Origin: Kribbella soli
GTDB taxonomy: Bacteria > Actinomycetota > Actinomycetes > Propionibacteriales > Kribbellaceae
Reading direction: 5' to 3'
Assembly (NCBI RefSeq): GCF_004331345.1
Contig: NZ_SJJZ01000001.1
Location: 620,001 to 684,000, forward strand
Length of the DNA stretch: 64,000 bases
The translations under genes and the position numbers were made by a program. The notes under the pieces were generated by a model. That model saw nothing but the letters and a program-made list of their open reading frames with translations, was not told the origin of the DNA and did no database searches. Shown in pieces: positions 17,148 to 26,146 of this stretch (positions within the stretch are counted from its first letter, which is position 1; the number at the start of each line of letters is the position of its first letter).

Positions 17148-17612
17148 ATGAACAGATTGGGAATCGATATCGGACGAGTGATCATCGCCGGAGGGTCCGG
17201 CCCGGGCGACACATCGTTCTTCTCCGGCGACACCACAGCCATGCTGCGAACTCCTGCCGTACCGGGTGACTTTGACGCGATCGCACGGCTGGTGCCGTTG
17301 TTCGCCGAGGCGTGGCTGGTGTCGAAGTGCGGGCCGCGGGTGCAGGAGCGGTCGCTGGAATGGTTGCGTCATCACCGCTTCTTCGAGCACACCGGGATTC
17401 CCGCGGGGAACGTGCGCTTCTGCCTACGCCGTCCCGAGAAGGCGATCCATTGCGCCGACCTCGGCATCACGCACTTCGTCGACGACAAGGCGGACGTGAT
17501 CGCTGCGATCACGCCGGTGGTGCCGTACCGCTACCTCTTCAAGGACTGGGAGACGACGGAGGCCGCCGTACTGCAGGATCTACAGGCCGAACGAGCGGCG
17601 CGCGTCGGCTAG
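17148..17612 (+). CDS. HAD-like phosphatase with altered nucleophile motif
   Basis: 154 residues. The N-terminus MNRLGIDIGRVIIAGG aligns with HAD motif I, but DxDxT reads DIGRV, so the second catalytic Asp is absent. The C-terminal HFVDDKADVIAAI matches motif IV (DD), and PVVPYRYLFKDWETTEAAV follows. It may be an inactive or altered phosphatase. Divergent from the LysR gene; the 3' end overlaps the convergent phosphotransferase by 33 nt. Confidence 0.7.
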   Translation: MNRLGIDIGRVIIAGGSGPGDTSFFSGDTTAMLRTPAVPGDFDAIARLVPLFAEAWLVSKCGPRVQERSLEWLRHHRFFEHTGIPAGNVRFCLRRPEKAIHCADLGITHFVDDKADVIAAITPVVPYRYLFKDWETTEAAVLQDLQAERAARVG

Positions 17613-18413
17613 ACCCTTCAGGTTGTCGGCTGGGGTGGAGATGCCGGTCAGGACGTTGTTGGTGATTCGCCAGGCGAAGTACCCAGCCTGGACGGCGTAC
17701 CGCACGCGCAGGAACGTAGGCAGGCCGCGCTCGAGTTCGTCGGCCAGGTCGGGGCGCCGGCGCAGGTACGCCGGAACCACCGGGTCGCCGTTGTACATGA
17801 CGGCAGACGCGACGTCGTACAGGATCGGGCCCTGCATCGCGCTCCCCCAATCGATGAGGGCAACCTCGCCGTCAGCCCGCCGCAGGAACGCTTCCGCGGC
17901 CGGATCTCCGTGCAACCAGGCCCAGGACACCGGCCCGAGCGCAGCAGCGTCGGCGACGGCGCCCTCGACCGCCGGGCGGATCCAGGGCTCGAGGTCCAGG
18001 CTGTCTTCGAACGGCAACAGGAACTGCAACCACTCGGTCAGCTCACCGGCATCGAGCGCAGCGGCCGAGTGCACGCGTCCAAGCAGGTCCCCGATCGCCA
18101 CCTGATCCGCAGGACCCAGCTCAACGCCGTCGACGTACTCGAGCACGGCAACCTGCCGCCCATCGACGCGTTCAACGAGGCGGCCGTGCTTGCTGACACG
18201 CGGGCGACCGGTGCAGATACCGGCGTCGTCGAGGCGGGCCGCCAACTCCAGGCCAGGCTCGAACGCCGAGTCCGAGAGCTCAACCGACTTGAGCACCACC
18301 CGCCAGTCGATACCGGACGCCAACCAGGCGGCCGAGTTCATCCCGCCGGTCAGCACCTCCAGCCGCGCCGGCTTCAGATCCCAGCACTCCCGCAGCACCT
18401 CAGCAACATCCAC
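17580..18413 (-). CDS. APH-fold phosphotransferase
   Basis: 277 residues. The kinase-like fold motifs WLHGDPAAEAFLRR (Brenner-type HGDxxxxN, with Glu/Ala in place of the usual Asn position) and VALIDWGSAMQGPILYDVAS (DxG-type metal site, here DWG) are present. The N-terminal glycine-rich part is RLEVLTGGMNSAAWLA. The substrate is unknown. Convergent with the HAD-like gene. Confidence 0.8.
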   Translation of the reverse strand: MDVAEVLRECWDLKPARLEVLTGGMNSAAWLASGIDWRVVLKSVELSDSAFEPGLELAARLDDAGICTGRPRVSKHGRLVERVDGRQVAVLEYVDGVELGPADQVAIGDLLGRVHSAAALDAGELTEWLQFLLPFEDSLDLEPWIRPAVEGAVADAAALGPVSWAWLHGDPAAEAFLRRADGEVALIDWGSAMQGPILYDVASAVMYNGDPVVPAYLRRRPDLADELERGLPTFLRVRYAVQAGYFAWRITNNVLTGISTPADNLKGLADARRSFGL

Positions 18414-18597
18414 CCACCCACCTTCTCAGCCGCCCAGCACCCTAAGCAGCCGATTTTCGACGACCTGCTGGTGTACCGAAGAACAGGTAGTGCACCACCG
18501 AGACACCGTACGCAAAGCCACACCTACGCTCAGGTGCACTACCCAACCACCGCACACTTCCTGTCGTTAGGTACACCGACAACGTACTTGCCGACAT

Positions 18598-18620
18598 GGA
18601 AAGTTATCTGTTAGCTTTCC
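18598..18620. promoter_or_regulatory. Inverted repeat upstream of the membrane-protein/regulator operon
   Basis: GGAAAG (18598-18603) and CTTTCC (18615-18620) flank an 11-nt AT-rich spacer just before the ATG at 18624, whose own sequence repeats ATGGAAAG. This is a plausible operator for the winged-helix protein of the same operon. The rest of 18414-18597 shows nothing else I can name. Confidence 0.45.
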
Positions 18621-18623
18621 GGT

Positions 18624-19085
18624 ATGGAAAGTGATGCGGAAGAGCAGCTGCGGATCATCGAGCGGGCCGAGGCGGCGCCGTATGTCAGCTACCCGAAGAC
18701 GCCGTGGTGGTACCCGCCGGTCGTCGGGCTCTGGGCGGCCGCGTTGATCGGGGCGTTCGCCTGGTGGCGGGACAACAGCGCCCTGTTCCTCACGGCGCTG
18801 GCGGTGCTGCTGGGCCTGGAGGTCGCGTTCCTGACCTGGATGCAGCGGCGGCACGGCGCGATGCCGTTCCCCGGGCGCGGGCGTCCGCCGCGGGAGATCG
18901 GGCGACTCTGGAAGCGGTACTTCCTGACAGCCCCGGTGGTCGTGGTGATCGTTGCACTGGTCTGGTGGCTGGTCGGCGTAGGGTCTGCCGCGGCGACCGC
19001 GTTCGTCCTGGTGACCGTTGGGCTCTGGTACTACGAGCGCCGGTACGCCGTCACCGCGGCGCAGGTACGGGAGCGTCTCGGATGA
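18624..19085 (+). CDS. Small membrane protein, partner of a winged-helix regulator
   Basis: 153 residues with about four membrane helices (PPVVGLWAAALIGAFAW, SALFLTALAVLLGLEVAF, APVVVVIVALVWWLVGV, SAAATAFVLVTVGLWYY). Not a named family to me. It overlaps the next gene by 4 nt (ATGA); such membrane-protein plus small-regulator pairs are frequent in actinobacteria. Confidence 0.75.
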   Translation: MESDAEEQLRIIERAEAAPYVSYPKTPWWYPPVVGLWAAALIGAFAWWRDNSALFLTALAVLLGLEVAFLTWMQRRHGAMPFPGRGRPPREIGRLWKRYFLTAPVVVVIVALVWWLVGVGSAAATAFVLVTVGLWYYERRYAVTAAQVRERLG

Positions 19086-19372
19086 TCGACGGACTCGATC
19101 CGGTCATCCACGCACCGAAACGCCTGGCCGCGATGGCAGTACTGGCGAACGCCACCACGGTGACGTTCCGCTTCCTGAAGGACTACCTGGAGGTCACCGA
19201 CTCCGACCTCTCGAAACACATGTCGGCCCTGGAGAACGCCGGCTACGTCGCCACGACAAAAACCGGCCACGGCCGCGGCGCCACCACCACCTACCGAATG
19301 ACCAAAGCCGGCGAACACGCCTACACCGCCCACCGCAACGCCCTCCGCACTTTGCTGGACGGCCCGAACTAG
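19082..19372 (+). CDS. Winged-helix transcriptional regulator (MarR/ArsR-like fold)
   Basis: 96 residues, only the DNA-binding fold. FRFLKDYLEVTDSDLSKHMS is the recognition helix region, and AGYVATTKTGHGRGATTTYR is the wing. I chose the ATG at 19082, coupled to the membrane protein gene. It probably autoregulates through the inverted repeat at 18598-18620. Confidence 0.88.
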   Translation: MIDGLDPVIHAPKRLAAMAVLANATTVTFRFLKDYLEVTDSDLSKHMSALENAGYVATTKTGHGRGATTTYRMTKAGEHAYTAHRNALRTLLDGPN

Positions 19373-20358
19373 CTGTTGGTCTCGGCAGTCCGGATCTCGG
19401 TGGTGAGTTGCTGGACAGCGAGACGGAGGGCCTGTTCGGCGTCGATGCCCAGGGCGCGCGACTCGCGGACAGCGGCCAGGAGTTGGTGACCGATTCGGTC
19501 GAGGTCCGAGTCGCCGGCGGGCGGGAGTTCGGCAGGGAGAACCTTGTCGGCCCGGCCCAGGACCTTGTCGGCCAGAGCGAGAGCGGGCAGGGCGAGCGGG
19601 ATACCTTCGAGGACCGACGAGCGCTGCTTCTCGGTGGCCTTGATGGCTTCCCAGTTGGCCTCGACCGCGGCGGCGTCGGCCGCGTCGACCGTCCCGAAGA
19701 CGTGCGGATGCCGCCGGATCAGCTTCTCGACGATGCCGCCGGCCACGTCGTCGATCGAGAATCCTTCGTCGGCGTCGTCCTCCGCGATCCGGGAGTGGAA
19801 CGCGACCTGCAGCAGCAGATCCCCGAGCTCCTCGCGCAGGTGCTCCTGATCGCCGGTGTCGATCGCCTCGAGCGTCTCGTACGTCTCCTCGAGCAAGTAC
19901 TTCGCCAGACTCTGATGCGTCTGCTCCTGGTCCCACGGGCAGTTCCGCCGCAGCCGGTCCATCACCCGGACCAGATCGATCAGCCGCGCCCCAGGTACGT
20001 CGTACGCCCCGTGCAGGATCTCCACGCCGTACGCCGCCTGCGGGTCCCGGGTCCGCTCGTTGGCGACGACCCGCAGCAGCCCCGGCTCGCCGTCGTCGCC
20101 GGTCAGCCACACCACCTGACGGCCGGCCTCGGCCGCGGAGGAGAGCCACGACCAGGCTGCCTCGACACCGGCGTCGACCTGCGTGACGACCAGGCCGGAA
20201 CCGATCACGGCCTGTACGTCGGGGCGATCCGGTCCTCCGGCCGCGCCGATCTCGTCGGCAGTTTCGAGGGCCTGCCAGGTGGCGCGGGTGAGGAGCCCGG
20301 GGGCGACACGAGGACTCGTGAGGACGACCTTGATGCCACCCGCGGACTCGTCAGGCAT
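19369..20358 (-). CDS. mazG: MazG-type nucleoside triphosphate pyrophosphohydrolase
   Basis: 329 residues. The core from about residue 125 has CPWDQEQTHQSLAKYLLEE and EELGDLLLQVAFHSRI (the ExxE..ExxD metal site), followed by SIDDVAGGIVEKLIRRHPHVF. It hydrolyses damaged or excess NTPs. The N-terminal 110 residues are the extra domain seen in actinobacterial MazG. Located just downstream of the SurA-like lipoprotein gene and mfd, as in mycobacteria. Confidence 0.95.
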   Translation of the reverse strand: MPDESAGGIKVVLTSPRVAPGLLTRATWQALETADEIGAAGGPDRPDVQAVIGSGLVVTQVDAGVEAAWSWLSSAAEAGRQVVWLTGDDGEPGLLRVVANERTRDPQAAYGVEILHGAYDVPGARLIDLVRVMDRLRRNCPWDQEQTHQSLAKYLLEETYETLEAIDTGDQEHLREELGDLLLQVAFHSRIAEDDADEGFSIDDVAGGIVEKLIRRHPHVFGTVDAADAAAVEANWEAIKATEKQRSSVLEGIPLALPALALADKVLGRADKVLPAELPPAGDSDLDRIGHQLLAAVRESRALGIDAEQALRLAVQQLTTEIRTAETNS

Positions 20359-20364
20359 TCGCCG

Positions 20365-20991
20365 TCAGCCCTGGCCCTGCTGCTGCTGGGCGGCGTCCTC
20401 GGCCGCCTTGCGCTTGGCCGCGGTCTGGTCGGACTCCTTGGACAGCGACCCGGAGATCGACGTGTCGAGCCGGCCGTCGCTCCACTGACCGAAGCGCGGT
20501 GCGACCGTGACCTTGATGTCCTTCGAGGCGGCGTTCAGGGCCTGCAGCCCCTCCTGTGCCTTCTGCTGGCCGTCCGCGTCGTGGATGCCCTTGCCGCCGG
20601 CGAGCTTGATCGTGACGATCAGCGTCGCGGCGAGGTTGTCCAGGAAGGCGCGGGACGCCGGATCGGCCTGCAGCTTCTGGTACGCCTCGGCGCTCGGCGC
20701 CACGCCGTTCTTGGCCGCGTCGGCGATCTCCGCGTCGCTGACCGAGATCGCCTTCTGCTGCCGGACCTGCGCCGCGAGCTCGTTGCTGACCATCCCGTTC
20801 AGCGCGGCCTGGTCGGGGTACGCCTCACCGAGCGCCGCGCCGACGGCGCGCGAGGTCTGGTCGACGTCGCCGATGCTGATCTCGGTCCCACCGACCATCG
20901 CTGCCGCGCCCGGGTGGGTTCCCGCCGCACAGCCGCCGGTCAGCAGCACCGTCGCCACCACCACACCGAGAGCCCGAAGCCGTGTGCTCAC
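20365..20991 (-). CDS. SurA-N-domain lipoprotein (possible secretion chaperone)
   Basis: 208 residues. The GTG at 20991 follows a good GGAGA site. The signal peptide ends in the lipobox LLTGGC, so the mature protein is lipid-anchored outside the membrane. The mature part resembles the SurA N-terminal foldase domain (ISIGDVDQTSRAVG, VSNELAAQVRQQKAISVSDA) but lacks the PPIase domain. The C-terminus is Gln/Ala-rich. It sits between mfd and mazG. Confidence 0.82.
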   Translation of the reverse strand: MSTRLRALGVVVATVLLTGGCAAGTHPGAAAMVGGTEISIGDVDQTSRAVGAALGEAYPDQAALNGMVSNELAAQVRQQKAISVSDAEIADAAKNGVAPSAEAYQKLQADPASRAFLDNLAATLIVTIKLAGGKGIHDADGQQKAQEGLQALNAASKDIKVTVAPRFGQWSDGRLDTSISGSLSKESDQTAAKRKAAEDAAQQQQGQG

Positions 20992-21019
20992 CGAATCTCC
21001 TCGCCAGTCCCTGTCAGTT

Positions 21020-24000
21020 TCACGCCGGCACCACAATAGGTTCGGCGATCACGTCGTCGATCAACCGGGTGCACCATTGCAGCAGCTCCTGGTCGCGGAG
21101 CGGCTGACCGCCGATCTGCCGGGTGGCAGGTCGTGGCACCAGAATGGTATGCAGTTGCGGCTTCACCAGACTCTTCGGGTACAGCCTGTTGAGCCGGAGC
21201 ACCTTCGAGTCGGGCAGCTCGACCGGCCCGAACCGGATCATGTTGCCCTGCAGCGTGACGTCGTGCAGCCCTGCCCGGCGGGCGTGGTTGCGGAACTTCG
21301 CCACCTCGATCAGGTTCAGCACCGCCTGCGGAATGTCGCCGTACCGGTCGTGCAGTTCCTCGACCAACTCGGCGATGCCCTCGGCGTCGCGGACGGCGGC
21401 CAGCCGCTGGTACATCTCCAGCCGCAGCCGCTGTGACGGGACGTAGTCGTGCGGCAGGTGCGCGTCGATCGGCAGCTCGATCTTGACCTCGGGCTCCTCG
21501 GCCTGGGTGTCGCCGCGGTACTCCGCGACCGCCTCGCCGACGAGCCGGACGTACAGGTCGAAGCCGACGTCCGCGATGTGCCCGGACTGCTCGCCGCCGA
21601 GCAGGTTGCCGGCGCCGCGGATCTCCAGGTCCTTCATCGCGACCGCCATACCGCCGCCCAGGTCCGAGTGCTGCGCGATGGTGGCGAGCCGGTCGTGCGC
21701 GGTCTCGGTCAGCGGCTTCTCCGGCGGGAAGAAGAAGTACGCGTACGCGCGCTCCCGGCCGCGACCGACGCGGCCGCGGAGCTGGTGCAGCTGGGACAGG
21801 CCGAGCAGGTCGGCGCGCTCGACGATCATCGTGTTCGCGTTCGAGATGTCGATCCCGGACTCGACGATCGTCGTACACACGATCACGTCGAACTGCTTCT
21901 CCCAGAAGCCCTGGATCACGTTCTCGAGCGTGTGCTCGTTCATCTGGCCGTGCGCGACGCTGACGCGCGCCTCGGGCACCAGCTGGCGGATCCGCGCGGC
22001 CGCCTTCTCGATCGTGTTCACCCGGTTGTGGACGACGAAGACCTGACCCTCGCGGAGCAGTTCGCGCCGGATCGCGGCGGTCACCTGGCCCTCCTCGTAG
22101 GCGCCGACGAAGGTCAGCACCGGGTGCCGCTCCTCCGGCGGGGTCGCGATCGTCGACATCTCGCGGATCCCGGTGATCGACATCTCCAGCGTTCGCGGGA
22201 TCGGTGTCGCCGACATCGTCAGTACGTCGACCGCGGTCCGCAGCCGCTTCAGCTGCTCCTTGTGCTCGACGCCGAACCGCTGCTCCTCGTCGACCACGAC
22301 CAGTCCGAGGTCCTTGAACGCAACCTCACCGCTGAACAGCCGGTGCGTCCCGATCACCACGTCGACCGACCCGTCGGCCAGGCCGTCGATGGTGGCCTTG
22401 GCCTCCTTGTCGGTCTGGAACCGCGACAGCGGGGCCACGTTCACCGGGAAGGCGGCGTACCGCTCGGCGAACGTCGCGTAGTGCTGCTGCACGAGCAGCG
22501 TCGTCGGCACGAGTACGGCGACCTGCTTACCGTCCTGCACGGCCTTGAAAGCCGCCCGTACGGCGATCTCCGTCTTGCCGTAGCCGACGTCGCCGCAGAC
22601 GATCCGGTCCATCGGCATGACGCGTTCCATGTCGTGCTTGACGTCGTCGATGGTGGCGAGCTGGTCGGGCGTCTCCACGAACGGGAACGCGTCCTCCAGC
22701 TCACGCTGCCACGGGGTGTCCTTGGCGAACGCGTGGCCCTTGGTCGCCTGGCGCGCGGCGTACAGCTTGATCAGCTCGCCCGCGATCTGCCGGACCGCCT
22801 TGCGGGCGCGGCCCTTGCGCTTGGCCCAGTCACCGCCGCCCATCTTGTCGAGCGAGGGCTGCTCGCCACCGACGTACCGGGTGACCTGGTCGAGTTGGTC
22901 GGTCGGCACGTACAGCCGGTCGCCGGGTTGTCCGCGCTTGCTCGGCGCGAACTCGATCACGACGTACTCGCGGGTGGCTTTCTGGGATCCGGTGCCGACG
23001 GTGCGCTGCATCATCTCGACGTACCGGCCGACGCCGTGCTGCTCGTGCACGACGTAGTCGCCGGGCTGCAGCTCCAGCGGGTCGATCGTCTTCTTGCGGC
23101 GCGACGGCATCCGTTGCTGGGAACGGCGTTCGGCCGCCGAACGCTGGCCGGCCAGGTCGTTCTCGGTGAGCACCGCGAACTTAATGCCGTCGGCAATGAA
23201 CCCCTGCTCCAGCTGGCCCTGCGAGATCAGCACGACGCCGGGCTCGGGGATCTCCTCGATCCCTTCGACCACCCGCGCCGGCAGCTCGGCCTCGGAGAAC
23301 ACCTCGGCCAGCCGCTGCGCGGGGCCGTGTCCTTCGGTGACGCACACAACGCGCCAGCCGTCCCGCAGCCAGCCGCGGATGTCCTCGGCCGCGGCCGCCG
23401 TCTCACCGCGGTACGGGTCGACCTCGTGGACGGCGAGGATCTTGCTGGTGACCGCACCGGCCTCGGTGTCGATGTCGAACGCGACCCGCGCGCCCATCGA
23501 GTCCCGCAGGTCGGGCGCGTCGGTCGGCGCGGCCGCGAACGGCGACAGGCTCCACCAGGCCAGGCCCCTGCCGAGGGCCTGTGACCGGACGTCGCCGAGC
23601 GACATGTACGCCGCCGCGCCCAGGTCGATCGGGGCCTCGCCACCACCGGCGGCAGCGGCCCAGGACGCCTCCAGGAACTCCTGACTGGTCGCCACCAGGT
23701 CGTGCGCCCGCGCGCGCACCCGCTCGGGGTCGCTCACAACCACGTGCGTACCGGCCGGCATCAGGTCGACCAGCAGCTCCATGTCGTCGACGAGCACCGG
23801 CGCCAGCGACTCCATGCCCTCGACGGCATGCCCTTCGGCGAGCTTCTCGAACAGCTCGGCCAGCTCGGGGTGTTCCTTCGCCAGTACGGCGGCCCGCGCG
23901 CGGACCTCTTCGGTCAGCAGCAGCTCGCGGCACGGAGGGGCCCACAGACCGTGCTCGGCGATCTCCAGCGAGCGCTGGTCGGCGACCGCGAAGTACCGGA

Positions 24001-24649
24001 TCTCCTCGACGTCGTCGCCGAAGAAGTCCACCCGCAGCGGGTGCTCCTCGGTCGGCGGGAAGACGTCGATGATGCCGCCGCGGACCGCGAACTCACCGCG
24101 CCGCTCGACCAGGTCCACCCGGTGGTACGCCGCGGCAGCGAGCCGCTCGACGACGTCCTCGAGCTCGACCGAGTCGCCGACGTGCAACTGCACCGGCCGC
24201 AGGTCCGCGAGTCCGGCGACCTGCGGCTGCAGCACGGACCGCACCGGCGCGACGAGGATCCGGATCGGGCCGGTCGTCTCGTCGGACGGATCTGGATGGA
24301 CGAGCCGACGCAGTACGGCGAGCCGACGGCCGACCGTGTCGGAGCGAGGCGACAGCCGCTCGTGCGGGAGCGTCTCCCAGGCCGGGTAGTAGGCGACGGT
24401 GCCGGGCTCCTCGACGAGGCACTGGAGGGCCTCGGTGAGCTCCTCGGCCTCGCGGAAGGTGGCGGTGACGGCGAGCACCGGGCGGTCGGCGCCGTTCTGG
24501 GCCGCGGCGATCGCGGCGAGCAGGACCGGGCGCACCGGCGTCGGCGCGCTCAGGTCGAGGGTCGTGACGCCGTCACCGCGGGCGTCTCGGACGGCCTCGG
24601 CCACCACCGGATCGGTGATCAGGGTGTCGACCAGACCGCTGAGCTTCAC
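21020..24649 (-). CDS. mfd: Transcription-repair coupling factor
   Basis: 1209 residues, full length. It removes stalled RNA polymerase at DNA lesions and recruits UvrA. Order: UvrB-like N-terminal region with FPPTEEHPLRVDFFGDDVEE, the RNA polymerase-interacting CarD-like domain (ELQPGDYVVHEQHGVGRYVE), the Walker A variant GDVGYGKTEIAVRAAF, the DEEQ box VVVDEEQRFGVEHKE, TMSATPIPRTLEMS, the helicase motif QLRGRVGRGRERAYAYF, and the C-terminal TRCF domain. Overlaps pth by 4 nt. Confidence 0.98.
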   Translation of the reverse strand: MKLSGLVDTLITDPVVAEAVRDARGDGVTTLDLSAPTPVRPVLLAAIAAAQNGADRPVLAVTATFREAEELTEALQCLVEEPGTVAYYPAWETLPHERLSPRSDTVGRRLAVLRRLVHPDPSDETTGPIRILVAPVRSVLQPQVAGLADLRPVQLHVGDSVELEDVVERLAAAAYHRVDLVERRGEFAVRGGIIDVFPPTEEHPLRVDFFGDDVEEIRYFAVADQRSLEIAEHGLWAPPCRELLLTEEVRARAAVLAKEHPELAELFEKLAEGHAVEGMESLAPVLVDDMELLVDLMPAGTHVVVSDPERVRARAHDLVATSQEFLEASWAAAAGGGEAPIDLGAAAYMSLGDVRSQALGRGLAWWSLSPFAAAPTDAPDLRDSMGARVAFDIDTEAGAVTSKILAVHEVDPYRGETAAAAEDIRGWLRDGWRVVCVTEGHGPAQRLAEVFSEAELPARVVEGIEEIPEPGVVLISQGQLEQGFIADGIKFAVLTENDLAGQRSAAERRSQQRMPSRRKKTIDPLELQPGDYVVHEQHGVGRYVEMMQRTVGTGSQKATREYVVIEFAPSKRGQPGDRLYVPTDQLDQVTRYVGGEQPSLDKMGGGDWAKRKGRARKAVRQIAGELIKLYAARQATKGHAFAKDTPWQRELEDAFPFVETPDQLATIDDVKHDMERVMPMDRIVCGDVGYGKTEIAVRAAFKAVQDGKQVAVLVPTTLLVQQHYATFAERYAAFPVNVAPLSRFQTDKEAKATIDGLADGSVDVVIGTHRLFSGEVAFKDLGLVVVDEEQRFGVEHKEQLKRLRTAVDVLTMSATPIPRTLEMSITGIREMSTIATPPEERHPVLTFVGAYEEGQVTAAIRRELLREGQVFVVHNRVNTIEKAAARIRQLVPEARVSVAHGQMNEHTLENVIQGFWEKQFDVIVCTTIVESGIDISNANTMIVERADLLGLSQLHQLRGRVGRGRERAYAYFFFPPEKPLTETAHDRLATIAQHSDLGGGMAVAMKDLEIRGAGNLLGGEQSGHIADVGFDLYVRLVGEAVAEYRGDTQAEEPEVKIELPIDAHLPHDYVPSQRLRLEMYQRLAAVRDAEGIAELVEELHDRYGDIPQAVLNLIEVAKFRNHARRAGLHDVTLQGNMIRFGPVELPDSKVLRLNRLYPKSLVKPQLHTILVPRPATRQIGGQPLRDQELLQWCTRLIDDVIAEPIVVPA

Positions 24650-25221
24650 GTGTTGTACTTCCCTTGAGTTGCCTCTAGGCCGTCGGTGAGCAGGGATTCG
24701 ACCGCGTCCGCGGTCCGGTCCACGGCGAACGGAAGGTCCTTGCGTTCGGTCGAGGAGAACTCGTTGAGGACGAAGTCGGCGGGCGCCTGCCGGCCCGGTG
24801 GACGACCCACACCGAACCGAACTCGATAGTACTCACCGGTGCCAAGCGATTTGCGCAGCGATTTCAGCCCGTTGTGGCCGTTGTCGCCGCCGCCGAACTT
24901 GCACCGCAGGACACCGAAGTCGATGTCCAGCTCGTCGTGCACCACGACCAGGTTGGCCGGGTCCAGCTTGAAGAACTTCAGCAGCCCGGAGACCGGTCCG
25001 CCGGACTCGTTCATGTACGAGCGGGGCTTGGCCAGGACCGTCCGCAGGCCGCTGATCCGGGTCTCGATCACCTCGGACTTCACCTGCTTGCTCTGCTTCC
25101 ACTTCGCACCGGTCCGGGCCGCCAGCTCGTCGGCGACCAGGTGCCCGATGTTGTGCCGGGTGCGGGCATACGAAGGGCCGGGATTCCCCAGTCCGACGAC
25201 CAACCACACGTCGTCCGCCAC
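24646..25221 (-). CDS. pth: Peptidyl-tRNA hydrolase
   Basis: 191 residues, normal size. It releases peptides from prematurely dissociated peptidyl-tRNA. Motifs: VGLGNPGPSYARTRHNIGH (with the catalytic His), KPRSYMNESGGPV, VVHDELDIDFG and GGGDNGHNGLKSL. It lies between rplY and mfd in the order prs-rplY-pth-mfd, typical of actinobacteria. Confidence 0.97.
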   Translation of the reverse strand: MADDVWLVVGLGNPGPSYARTRHNIGHLVADELAARTGAKWKQSKQVKSEVIETRISGLRTVLAKPRSYMNESGGPVSGLLKFFKLDPANLVVVHDELDIDFGVLRCKFGGGDNGHNGLKSLRKSLGTGEYYRVRFGVGRPPGRQAPADFVLNEFSSTERKDLPFAVDRTADAVESLLTDGLEATQGKYNT

Positions 25222-25264
25222 GGATCCCGGCCCTCCCGAAGATATCTGGTGCTGCGGCAGCAGG

Positions 25265-25912
25265 TTACTCGGCCGCGGCGGCCACCGGCTCCTCGGCTGC
25301 AGCCTCCGGCTCGGCGCGCTCGATGCCGGCTTCGGCCTCGGCCTCGGCCAGCTCCGCCTCGGCCTGCTCGGCGGTCTGCTGGGCGGTGATGTTCACGATC
25401 AGGGTGTCCGGCTCGATGGCCAGCGTCGTACCGGTCGGCAGGGTCAGGTCGGACGCGTGGATCTGGGCGCCCACCTCCAGGCCCTCGATGGAGACGGTGA
25501 CGCCGTCCGGGATGTGCGTCGCCTCGGCCTCGACCAGGATGCTCTGCGCTTCCAGCACGACCAGGGTGTCGCTGACGGCCTCGCCCTCGAGGTGCACCGC
25601 GATGTCGACCTGAACCTTCTCGCCGCGGCGGACGATGACCAGGTCGACGTGCTCGATGAAGCCCTTGATCGGGTCGCGCTGGACCTGCTTCGGCAGCGCC
25701 AGGTGGGACTCGCCGTCCTCGACCTCGATCAGCAGCAGGGCGTTGGCGGTCTTCAGGGCCAGCATGGTGTCGTGACCGGGCAGCGTGATGTGCACCGGGT
25801 CACTGCCGTGGCCGTAGAGGACGGCGGGAACCTTGTTGTCCCGGCGGATTCGGCGGGCAGCTCCCTTGCCGAACTCCGTACGCGATTCGGCGTGGATCTT
25901 GACCTCGGCCAC
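25265..25912 (-). CDS. rplY: 50S ribosomal protein L25/general stress protein Ctc
   Basis: 215 residues. The N-terminal L25 domain (1-95) begins AEVKIHAESRTEFGKGAARR and binds 5S rRNA. The Ctc beta domain follows (VDLVIVRRGEKVQVDIAVHL), and the C-terminal tail is very rich in Ala and Glu. Followed by pth with a 43-nt gap. Confidence 0.96.
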   Translation of the reverse strand: MAEVKIHAESRTEFGKGAARRIRRDNKVPAVLYGHGSDPVHITLPGHDTMLALKTANALLLIEVEDGESHLALPKQVQRDPIKGFIEHVDLVIVRRGEKVQVDIAVHLEGEAVSDTLVVLEAQSILVEAEATHIPDGVTVSIEGLEVGAQIHASDLTLPTGTTLAIEPDTLIVNITAQQTAEQAEAELAEAEAEAGIERAEPEAAAEEPVAAAAE

Positions 25913-26146
25913 GAGATGAACTCCTCAAAAGCGTTGCGGTGATCAGTTGTCTGGATGGAACTCGGCTGCGGCCTCAGCGGGCGCCTGCTGACCCCGAGAA
26001 GGCGTCAGGCAACGAACCACCGCGTCGATCACGGAGCCGCGCCCAACAGTTCACGGGGGGCGTCCCTCGCCGAGGCAACCAAAACAGTCTACCCACGAGC
26101 GCGGCCAGACGGGAAATCCGGCCCCGGTGTTCGGTACGTTGCCGGG

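Noticed and set aside
19018-23584. Long plus-strand frames opposite mazG and mfd
   Set aside because: Antisense shadows of mazG and mfd with no recognisable domains.
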